Shown: one piece after another, positions 50,301-58,900 of the stretch
How positions within the stretch are numbered: the first letter of the stretch is position 1
Layout: every line of letters starts with the position of its first letter
Assembly: GCF_008831285.2 (NCBI RefSeq)
Contig: NC_045138.2
Location: 12,910,571 to 12,974,570, forward strand
DNA from: Nymphaea colorata
Lineage: Eukaryota > Streptophyta > Magnoliopsida > Nymphaeales > Nymphaeaceae
DNA length: 64,000 nucleotides
Direction: 5' to 3'
Made by a program: the position numbers and the translations under genes
Notes under the pieces: model-generated
What the model was told of the DNA's origin: nothing
Seen by the model: only the letters and a program-made list of their open reading frames with translations
Database searches by the model: none

Positions 50301-53300
50301 AGTGCTAGGATGAAAAACAGCCACACAAAAATGAAGCTTTCGACGCGTCAAAGACTGCCACAATCTTCACCACCAAGGGAGCTTTATCCCGTCACAAATA
50401 TCACCAAAAGAGGCCAGCAAAATAACAGCACCTTCTTGTGTCAAATTTCAGCCAACAATATATCGAACACTTGGAGTGCTTCACAACTCCAAGGAAAGAG
50501 TAATAACTGGATCTTCAAGCTTGAAAGACAGCAACACAAAGAGCCAAAACGAGGCTCTGATACCATGTAAATCAGGCCTGATCTTGAGAATACAAATGCT
50601 TCAAGAGATACACTCTTGAAGATCCCAACAACTTCAATAGGTAATACACAACCAAACTTCAAACTTGAGGAGAAGATACCAAATCTATTAATCTCAAGAG
50701 AAGAATACACAAGAGAGGCCTAAAAGCCTTAACCAAACAAGGGACAACAGTCCCATATATATAGTACAATGAAAGGGAGAGAAGAAGGAGGAGTTGGCTG
50801 TTGGGCCAGCTCCAACGGCTAGAAATCTAGCCGTTGGAAGCTGGTCCAACAGCTAGTTCCCTTTTACAAAAAGGAAAAGGTAAAAATAGAAAAAGAAAAG
50901 AAATAAAAAGTACATAAAAAGGAAAAGGAAAAGGAAGCAAATAAAATAAAATACATAACACCTATGCATACATAGATATTCATATATACAAATTATATAT
51001 GAAACATATGTATACTTACATAATGTCTAATTTTTAAATTCTAACAGTCAGATACCTGAAATCAGCCCCAGGAAAGGGGTTATGGTTCGAAAAGGGAGAA
51101 GGTGTTGACATTGAAGCATATAGTGATGTTGATTATGCAGGATCTGTAGATGACAGAAAGTCTACTACAGGTTTTTGTGTCTTTGTGGGAGGTAATCTTA
51201 TTTCTTGGAGGAGCAAGAAGCAGAATGTGGTGGCTCGATCTAGTGCTGAGTCGGAATATAGGACTATGGCTCAAACTGCGGCTGAAATGTCATGGGTCAG
51301 ATCATTACTTTTAGAGTTGGGCGTTTCAGTGAATCTCCCAATGAAGATGTATTGTGACAACAAGGCGGCTACCTATATTGCTAACAATCCTGTTTTTCAT
51401 GAAAGGACAAAACATATTGAAGTGGATTGCCACTATGTTCGGAATTTAGTTCAAGAAGGAATTATTAGCACTATTCATGTCTCCTCTGAAGATCAGACAA
51501 CTGATATGTTCACCAAGGCTCTTTCCATAGGCGATTTCCTGAGAGGTTGTAACAAGCTGAGCATGATTGATATCTATGCTCCAGCTTGAGGGGGAATGTT
51601 AAAGAGTGTTTCTGCAATATTAGAAAGTTGAATAGTCGTTCTTTAAATATTTTCTTATATTTAGTGGACTGATTTTGTAATTGTTATGTTGCCAACCCTA
51701 ATCTCTTTTAATATGAGATTAGGGTCACGTGAATAAGCAAGAAAGTGTTTTCCCCTCTCTCTCTCTCTCTCTCTCTCTCGTCCCCTTCTTCCTCCAATAT
51801 TCAACAATTCAATTTGCTTTTCTTGGGTATATCTTGAGATTGAAATATTACATAATATAATGAAATTATAAAATTAAAATTTGTAGTACCAATGTTACAA
51901 ATCAAGATTCAAAATCGTTTTAAAAATGTAACAAAGGAGAAAATATTATTGTGATATTGCAAAAAAACTTTTTGACTATATTTTGAAAGTGTCAGTAGAT
52001 TTTCCCTAAAAAAACAGTTTTTTTGGCAATCAAAAGGTGATATTTTCAAAATACTGTTGATATATGTGATTTTGGAATGAACATAGGTTTATATGCTATA
52101 TAGTCATTAACTCATTATTATAAATTGGTCGTAAGTAATTAAAGCTCTTTAAAGGACTTGTCAGAGCTAGTCGAGGCTAGTTAATCAGAGTCAGTCCAAC
52201 CAGCGAAAAGAACATCAATAAGAGAATAATATAAGCACAATAATTAAATTGTCAAAGAGAAATAAAATATATGGTGTGACTATAAACCATAATATAAAAA
52301 TAGATAAGTCACCTACCACAAAGCATCACATCGTTGATAATCTTGAGTGCGTGACGTGACTCAAGAGTTAAAGAGTCTAAACATAAAGTTGCTAGACTAA
52401 TAAAACAGGAGGGAATGAAAATCTTCAGCATTTCCTTCATGGCAGAAAGAAAAAGTAGAAGAAGAAGCATCAACAGCATGGACGAATAGTGGAGCAACTC
52501 AGTAACAATGTATATGGAGAAGGAGAAAAATGAAAGAGGAGGAAGACTGAACAAGGAGTAAAAGAAAGCACCATATGTGGGAGAAGGAAGAACTACAGCA
52601 CAGGCTGCAGCTAGATGGTTGATAAGAAAGAGAAAGAAAATGAAGAATGAAATATACATGTTTTTACAAGAGAGGGTGAACGGGGAGTCTGAGTGTGTTG
52701 TGCCCTTAGATACTTATGTCTGTCAAAGGACTAGTTATCGACTAGTCAAGCTAGTTGGTGGCCAGTTGCTTTAGGGGTAGGCTGCTTTTGGCTTAAAGAC
52801 TGGTTGCAAGAGCTGCCTACACCAGCTAGCTGAACTAGTCAACCAATTAGTTGGGGTCTGTCACATGCACACATCTAAAAGGCAGCCACACCTGTTTTTA
52901 TCATGAACACTGCTTGGATATGCTGGAACTTGAAAGTCTCATTGGGTGCAGTCAACAGGTTTTATGCTCTTTTTTGTCCGATTTTGGATTGATTCAACTT
53001 TGATTAGTCCATTTTTCTCTCTTTCTATAAAACTTGGTCTTTTGTGTATGTTGAGAGATCGAGAACTTTCATGCAAAAGTCATCTCATTAATATTTTTTT
53101 TGGCAACTTGAATATCTTTTTCTGATACTTATTTCCTTTGGAACATTACCCAAGCGGTGGGTCGTCCAAGAGAGAGTTCATGGTAACTCTTGTGTTAGTT
53201 TCTTTTGCTAGGAATGTAAAAGTTTGAAATGCTTATCCTGCAACTGAAAAATACATGCTGCTTCTGATATAGGCTATTGTATTAAATTCAATTTTATTTC

Positions 53301-54642
53301 GCTCTTTGGAGCACCTATATTCACTTGCAAAAAAATTATTTTTTCATAAATGACATGCTTTTTTAACCGTTCAACTTTATATTTATCGTTTATATACATA
53401 TCTTAGTAGGGAATAGGTTTAGATAATGTAGTTTTAGCATAAAATATGGGTATTTTAATAGTTTTAAAAATCATTTTAGGACTTGAAAATTCATGTTTCT
53501 ATATCCAATCAGCATGATGAAAACATCATTTGTATCAAATAAATAATGTTGAATACACAAACACACACACACACACACATATATATCTGCGTTCTCATGC
53601 CCTAGTTTTTTGAAATTGTCCCAAATCCGTGTCTGCATCAATATGACATGGTCGGGATATTTTACTACAAAGGTTACATGTGGCACATGAGCAATTGAAT
53701 TTCCTCTCTCTCTCTCTCTCTCCCCCCTCCCCACCCCCCACCCACAAGGCAAATTCCCCTTATACTTTTCATGTTGTTCGACATTCCGAATTTGTAAGAT
53801 TCGAGGAGCAGCAAACCAATGCAACTCATGGATGCAGAGGTCTTTTTATGTACTTCTTTATTCTTGGAGGAACATAAGGTATCTCCCCAGCTGGAAGTAG
53901 TCTATTTAGGCGTATTACTTAACTTAGACTTTTAACTGGGATGATTTATTTGTCGTATCAATTGTAATCAAGTTAACAAGACTTGGCATTTGAGATGTCA
54001 CCCTTGTTTGTGAGGAGAATCTTTGAAAGTGATTGTAACCGTAGCAAGCAACTGGTAACTATTATTGAGCTGAAAAATTCACCACAGTACTTTTGGTATG
54101 TTTAATTGTCAACATCCTGCTATAAATTGGATTGAAGTCAAAATTCTAGGTTTTGTAAAATAACTCGGAAGTGGAACGAAGATTGGATGGTGTTGCATCC
54201 ATTGCCGCACAAAATTTTTGGCAATGGTTATGGACATTATTGTTAGTGACTGTTTTTTCTTTTCTTTGCGAGGGTGTTCACTTGCTCATTCTTTGTGTTG
54301 CTTCTTTCACTTTGCCTAGGTGCTGCTATAGCAGGCTCTGCTGTTGATCAGGTAGAGCGGGTCGTGGGTTATGTCAGTTTAGGCTACCCATTTGGACTGA
54401 CAGCATCCATTCTGTTTGGAAGGCATAACAAAGCAATTTTGCAGTCCTCTAAGCCGAAACTATTCGTGATGGGAACAAGAGATGGGTTTACAAGCGTAAA
54501 ACATTTAGAGAATAAGCTCAAAAGTGCGGCCGGTCGAGTGGAGACGCATCTGCTTGAAGGAGTCTCCCATTTTCAGATGGAGGGGCCAGACTTTGATTCT
54601 CAGATGGCTGATTTGATCGATGGATTTATTGCAACTTTGTAA
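35483..54642 (+). CDS. Alpha/beta-hydrolase superfamily protein, two exons, 18.5-kb intron
   Basis: Exons 35483-35831 and 54320-54642 join in frame (donor GCAG/GTACAC, acceptor GCCTAG/GTGCT) to give 223 residues. The start is the first ATG after an in-frame TAG (MIPTKSGSEFPIVETRDGVK). Motifs in order: strand-loop VLVHPYTVLGG (about 38-48), DMRGAGRSTGR (71-81), nucleophile elbow G113-S-S115-A-G117, acid in GTRDGFTS (Asp171) and base in GVSHFQMEG (His200). The triad Ser115-Asp171-His200 is therefore complete. The length is normal for this lid-less, serine-hydrolase-like plant family. Its substrate is unknown to me, and no signal peptide is visible, so a soluble location is inferred. The intron splits the codon for Gly117. 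Both exons are clearly coding and undamaged, despite two copia elements in the intron. Confidence 0.95.
35832..38559. other. Hydrolase intron, 5' part: little of note
   Basis: AT-rich intron DNA. A GACTAGTC/CAACTAGTC-rich tract is at 36,610-36,740, related to the fold-back at 5,541. The region before the next element (38,180-38,520) is poly-T/poly-A rich. No gene-like frame. Confidence 0.5.
38560..38900. mobile_element. CTATGT-family element, 341 bp
   Basis: The ends are CTATGTCACACGGGTGCGGG and, as reverse complement of the right end, CTATGTCACACGGACACGG. The flanks CTCGCTGT and CTCGCCGT look like an 8-bp duplication with one mismatch. The interior contains GGTACGGTACGGGG and GTGTCCGCACCCGCGTG, able to fold back. 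Best preserved copy in the window. Confidence 0.75.
39165..40001. mobile_element. Probable CTATGT-family element, about 0.84 kb
   Basis: The left end is TATGTCACATGGGTGCGGGTG (a second similar start, TTGTCACATGAGTACGGG, lies about 100 bp earlier). The right end is GGTGTCTGTGTGACATAG. No matching target duplication was seen, so the two starts may reflect a nested or rearranged copy. Non-coding. Confidence 0.5.
40881..41706. mobile_element. Inverted-repeat DNA transposon, about 0.83 kb
   Basis: The left end GGGCACGTTTGCTTCC pairs with the reverse complement of the right end, GGGGCCGTTTGATGG. Repeated TTTCC/GGAAA blocks near each end let it fold back. TGA occurs at both edges and may be a 3-bp duplication, as in PIF/Harbinger-type elements; hAT is an alternative. 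The interior carries a (GA)n microsatellite and no transposase. It ends 11 bp before the outer copia element. Confidence 0.5.
41289..41324. repeat. (GA)18 microsatellite
   Basis: Uninterrupted AG/GA run of about 36 bases inside the small DNA element. Confidence 0.95.
41718..41923 (+). repeat. 5' LTR of copia element A
   Basis: 206-bp LTR, TGTTAAAG...ATTCAACA, followed at 41924 by the initiator tRNA-Met primer site TGGTATCAGAGC. Confidence 0.95.
41936..42909 (+). other. Untranslated leader of element A, in place of gag
   Basis: Nearly 1 kb between the primer site and the first pol-like ATG. It contains GCTGCTGCTGTCG-type repeats and stops in all frames, with no CCHC motif and no gag-like helix-rich frame. 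Either gag was deleted and replaced, or this lineage has an unusual leader. Confidence 0.6.
45646..46126 (-). repeat. 3' LTR of copia element B
   Basis: 481 bp, reading TGTTAGAATTT...TTTACA on the minus strand. One of two copies with only four differences. Confidence 0.95.
46139..50269 (-). pseudogene. Copia gag-pol polyprotein of element B with three nonsense codons
   Basis: One frame of 1,376 codons from ATG (MDERTSSTPLPKLTSSNYV) to TAA, with no frameshift. Gag with CCHC knuckle CFHCQEEGHTKLRC (about residue 267), protease LDSGASLH (about 351), GAG-pre-integrase HQRLGHSS (482), integrase (HSDVWGP, FRSDSGGEF, QQNGVAERKHR), RT (QLDVKNAFLNGYL, YVDDMIITGND about 1057) and RNase H (YTDADWGGD, HERTKHIEMDCHYVR). 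Stops: TAG at 49936-49934 (residue 112, context HEA*EFLKK), TGA at 48829-48827 (481, QV*HQRLGH) and TAA at 46462-46460 (1270, STEA*YRAM). Family context makes the first two likely former Trp codons. The PR-IN-RT-RH order defines copia. Catalytic motifs are otherwise intact. Confidence 0.95.
50566..51046 (-). repeat. 5' LTR of copia element B
   Basis: 481 bp. On the minus strand it is followed directly by the tRNA-Met primer site. Confidence 0.95.
51597..51806 (+). repeat. 3' LTR of copia element A
   Basis: 210-bp LTR. It differs from the 5' copy by three substitutions plus length and sequence changes in the CT run, and is preceded by a polypurine tract overlapping the pol stop codon. Confidence 0.95.
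51812..54319. other. Hydrolase intron, 3' part
   Basis: AT-rich intron DNA after element A. It includes a GACTAGTC-rich tract (about 52,725-52,870), a (CA)n/(TA)n run (about 53,560-53,585) followed by CTATGT-family-like sequence (CCAAATCCGTGTCTGCATC, about 53,624-53,655), and a CT/C-rich run (about 53,701-53,745). No protein-like frame before exon 2. Confidence 0.5.
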
Positions 54643-55920
54643 CCATCAACTTTGGCTAAAGCGGCAACAAAAAAAAAAACGACTTGTGTGATTCTATGTT
54701 ACGGTGAATTTCGAGATTTCTATTGTATTTACTCGACATGTGCAAAGCCGTTCTCATGGTTCTAAACAGTTGCCCCAGATCTTAGATCTAGGGATTGGAT
54801 CAAACCCACGATTCTGTAAAATAACATTGTTGAACTGTTTTTGGATCTAAGGTTCCTCTTATCTACCAAATTTGTTGTTTTTTAGCCGAGGGGAAAGGTC
54901 CAAATTCAAATCCATGGATTAAATGTTTCTTGGTGAGAGCATAGATGGGTCACCAGAACATGGTAAACCTGTATCTGTCTTTCTGATAACTATTCTTTTC
55001 ATCGTACCAGCAACATTTCAAATCTCTACGTGTCTCTATATCGTTCTAGGTGTCGTTTTCTTCGAATTTGATGAATTGAATGCTCATGCCTTTCTCCAAG
55101 AACGAAGCACCGAAAAGCCAATCGGGCTACATGATTCACCAAAAAAAAAAAAACAAAAAACAGCACTTTACGTCTACAGAATTTAATCCAGCCCTGCACC
55201 CCAAGACTGGAATAAAAAAGCGCCAGTAATTCAGTGAAGGGGCCACGAAAGAAGCTCAACTAACAATGTTAGGCCCTTGACGGACGGGTGCTGCTCACAA
55301 CCTGCATCACACGCGAGGTAGAAGTCGTTGAAACAGTGACCTCCTTGGCGCATCAGGATCAGGGGTGCTCCACTAACGTAATCTTGTTACAGAACCCGCT
55401 CGACAATATGAACAAGCATGTTCCAAGCACCAACCCTGCTATTTCAAATAAACTACAGGAGAAGAAAAAAGAGACGGAAAGAGTAAGAAGGGTTGCTCAG
55501 GAGAGGGTAAGTTAATTGTCCGCAACTTTTCATGGTTTTCCATCAAAACACTATAAACGCATCAAAATTTTCTCCAGAGAATAAAACATTAACTGATAAA
55601 AAATTACCAAAAACACATTTGATTTCTTGATAAATAGTTCCCGACACACCCACCCAGGCATTAGTTGTACAACCCGCAAACCTCGGAACGTGCAGCAGTT
55701 TTTGCCACAGCATTTGCTCAGATTCCAGGTTAATCCATGCTCACCAACTTTACAAGACTGTTCTAGCTGCCATCCACCTGAGAAACATCAGCACCGGTGC
55801 CGCCAACAAGATGACTGATTGTTCCGGACAGGATAGACTAACTCGGAGTGGGCCATGTCAAACTCAGGCTCTCGTCCATTGGTCAACAGAACAGCAAGTT
55901 TAGCATTTAAGCTTAAAATA
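54643..55920. other. Convergent 3' region between hydrolase and EML genes
   Basis: 1,278 bp between the two stop codons, presumably holding both 3' UTRs. A-rich runs lie shortly after the hydrolase stop (about 54,668). The 55,630-55,920 part is less AT-rich, as expected for the EML 3' UTR. Open frames here lack codon structure and similarity to anything I know. Confidence 0.5.
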
Positions 55921-58900
55921 TCAATCATCATCACCATATTGTTGATCATCAGAAGCAACTCCTCCCTCCGTAACCATGTGATCTCCATCTGAGCCTTCAC
56001 CCCTTCCCACACCAGCCCTGTCATCCTCAAAATCTGCACTGTGCTGGTTTCCACCATATCGGTGGTTCCTCCACCCTCTTTCGCCGTCAACAGACTGGTC
56101 GTGTGAAGATGGATGTTCCTCTGCACAGGACAAGAAAAAGCCAGGTTGTAACATTCCCTAGATTTTTTCCATGCTTAAAAAATTTACAGAATACATAAAA
56201 TATACCATACCCAAATGCGAGTTATGACATATACAATCAAACATGAACATAAATTAAGTCATATGGGTACTTGGGTAAAGTTCCCGTACCCATGTCTGAG
56301 ATGTATCGACATGGCAAAACAGGTATAGGGACAGGTATTTTTTGGATCAAAACCAACCCAAACAACTTACTTTTACTTGATTTAGCTTGTTCCTAACTCA
56401 GTTTTCATTCTCCTTTTGCAGGCCATTTGTCATTAACATGTACTGTTTTTATTTATATTATTTGTTTACTTTAATTTCAATTTTTTTTGTAGGATTTTGC
56501 ATATATACTTGTACACACATCTCCATACCTGTATCTGGACCCATACCGGCACCTATATAACTTAGTACGTAAATAAAGTAGAATTTCACATAATGTAAGA
56601 CATGAGCAGTGGAAAATATTTGATAAATTTGAATGCAAGACGTGCTTCTACTAGCGTCCCAACTATGCAAGCAGCCTGGCCTTAATCAAATGCTTCATGT
56701 TTCTTACCTAGTTTCACACAAGCATCAAGAAAACAAAAGAATGACCATCAAGGGTAAGATATAGCTTGTCCCTTCTCTTCCATATTATATGAACAATTTG
56801 TGCCGCTCAAATTTGCATAGTATTTCCTCAGAAGCTTCCCATTTTCAGATACTTGATCTAAATATTCTTAAAATTGCACTGCACCTTGGATGGCTGAAAA
56901 CTCTCAACTAGTGCAACCTTTATGTTCCTTTTGTTACAGTTGTCTTGTTACCTTATTTGTTTCATCAGTATCGAAGTTCACATTTATCCAGAACTCCAGA
57001 TATTTAACTCTTTCATACATAATGATTGGTTTTAAAAATATTGTTCTTGATCCTTGATTTACTTTTTGCAATTTTGAGATACATGCATAGTTGATTCTTC
57101 CCCAAACATTATTTACATCCATTTTGAAGATCCCTTCCAAACTGACTAGAATCAAACATTGCCAAGCCTTTAGGCATCATGGAAATGTCTCATCAATTTG
57201 CCAGATAAACTGAAGCAAAGCGACCAGGTTGATTGTGTGAATATTAGATAGATGAACCCCCTGAGTGGAAAAGCAGATTGGGTGCAACAGTGAAATGTTA
57301 AATGACAACGAGGATCATAATAATGTGAAACAAGAATTAATAGAGAGACAATAGTAAGAACCTAAAATCTCAGGAAAACAGAACCTCACTAACTGTCTCT
57401 AGAAAATTAACCGAGCTCCCGTAAAATTTTCTCCACAACATAGAAAGCCACAAAGTGCACATGAAGAATAATATGGAAATACAGATAGTTACAGTGTGCC
57501 CATGTAATTCCACAGGAATAAGCACCAAGGTGTTAAGAAATCATAAGAGCGGCAAAAAAGTACTCACCACTTTCACCATCTGATGCATCTTCCAGTTTGG
57601 CAATGTTTGATATGGCATCCAGTAGCGTTTGTTCATGCTCCTACCAATGGATAAAGAATATTTATATATTGTGGAGTGACAAGCAAAAAGATAGGTGAAA
57701 AAAAAAGAGGTCATACTTTCAGCAATTTCTTTGCCTTCTCCGACTCCACAGGATCTGGATGGTTTCCATGGAAGATCCTTTCTATCTGTCCAATCAATGC
57801 AGAAAGTACATTGACATTTGAAGCTCAAAAAATAGGAAAAGGTGTTAGAGCTTACCTCCTTAATTAAAGTTTCTGTATGCAACATTTCTATTTTATCAGG
57901 GCCCTTCTTCCCAATGCCATTCTGAGATGGAGGAAACTCTTGCCTAGACTGGGTCTTCGTGGCACCCCTTCCTCTACCTACCCCAATGGCACCACTACGT
58001 GACATGGATTTCTTGATTCCACGCCCTGGCCCTCCATGGCCTCGACGAGAAATACCAGGTTCATCACCTTCCCAGAGGATGTCCTCAGGAGATATCTGTG
58101 TTTCACATATCAAACAGCACAAGCAAGGGAAGATTTTAACGGCTGAAAAGAGTTTCAGTGTGCTAACATCAAACTCGATATGAAATTGTATTATCAAATA
58201 TTTTAGTCTCCACAAATCAAATTGCTGATGAGACAAGATGCACATACTGCTAGACATGTCTCTAGAATTACCTCCGAAAAATAAGGCAATAGCCCTGAAA
58301 AAGAGCTGTTTGGAATAAATGTATGAAGGACCAAAAAAAAGAAGATGCAAACAAGCATGCAGGATCCTGTTGAGGCATACTCTTTTGACTTCATGAATAT
58401 GCATCCTCTACGCATGAAAAAAATATGTACTGGCAGACACATAGCTCAAAATGTTCCAAATATAAGAACCTTAGCAATTGGCCCTTCCCTTTCTCTCACA
58501 TGAAGTAAACATATAACCTTTCTATTTATTTCAAACCAAATATCCACTGTTCACAATTTAAATATGAAGATCTAGCTCCTTTAAAGATTATGTTGCTCTA
58601 AAACTCAGCAAATTACATGTTCTCCATTCTTTAGTCTTTTCATCTTCACATACTGCAAAAAACTATTTGAACAATTGCAGTTGAAATACTAGAACTACAA
58701 GTGTTATTGTAAAAAGGAAGGAATTAATGAATTTTGTCAAATTTTTTAAACAGTCAATGCTAAGTTTAATTTCATGAAAGGAACTGAACGTTTTTCTTTT
58801 TTTGCAGGTATCTGGCATGATCAATTAACTAGGCAGGTGAAATTCAGAAGTATTCCACCAACTTTCTCCCACTTTTTGGATTCATTCAATTCCACAATTA

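Larger units (their letters stand above)
45646..51046 (-). mobile_element. Inner Ty1/copia element (element B), 5.4 kb, near-complete
   Basis: LTRs at 45646-46126 and 50566-51046 are 481 bp each and differ at four sites by eye (about 0.8%). The exact target duplication is GTCAG (45641-45645 and 51047-51051). On the minus strand the primer site TGGTATCAGAGC (50565-50554) follows the 5' LTR and a GAGGGGGG purine tract precedes the 3' LTR. It is inserted in the RNase H region of element A; removing it restores the continuous frame MVVRYLKSAPGK. At a commonly used plant LTR rate (1.3e-8 per site per year, an assumption) this suggests roughly 0.3 million years. Confidence 0.97.
42910..51589 (+). 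pseudogene. Broken copia pol of element A (PR-IN-RT-RH), gag missing, split by element B
   Basis: Coding parts are 42910-45645 and 51047-51589. Order: damaged protease motif (WKIDFGASRH, where DSGAS is usual), GAG-pre-integrase (FQWHLRLGRPS, usual zinc His replaced by Arg, then CDACQLGKH), integrase core (LLHVDVWGP...VDDFTRVSW), RT (SKWVFTIKYHSDGSVERFKAR, QLDVKNAFLYGDL, YVDDIVLIGESD), and RNase H beyond element B (YSDVDYAGSVDDRKST, SAESEYRTM, HERTKHIEVDCHYVR). Frameshifts are visible near 43,160-43,190, in an A-run near 43,778 and near 44,000. In-frame stops lie near 44,226, 44,618, 44,702, 44,855 and 45,197. Between the primer site and the protease there is about 1 kb without a gag frame or CCHC knuckle. 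The element cannot be autonomous. Confidence 0.9.
41718..51806 (+). mobile_element. Outer Ty1/copia element (element A), interrupted by element B
   Basis: LTRs at 41718-41923 (206 bp) and 51597-51806 (210 bp) both begin TGTTAAAG and end ATTCAACA. The exact target duplication is ATTCA (41713-41717 and 51807-51811). The primer site TGGTATCAGAGC directly follows the 5' LTR, and the purine tract GAGGGGGAA precedes the 3' LTR. Outside a CT microsatellite the LTRs differ by 3 substitutions. Without element B (45646-51046 plus its 5-bp duplication) element A is about 4.68 kb. It lies in the intron in the same orientation as the hydrolase gene. Confidence 0.95.

Noticed and set aside
35832-54319. Possibility that the hydrolase gene is two unrelated fragments or has middle exons
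   Set aside because: Exons 1 and 2 join in phase at GSSA/G-AAIAGSAV, which is contiguous in the family as I know it, with a complete Ser-Asp-His triad and normal length.
57541-58404. A 287-residue open frame
   Set aside because: Only its middle (58095-57856) is EML exon sequence. The rest reads through introns; neighbouring exons splice in different frames with clean GT-AG sites.
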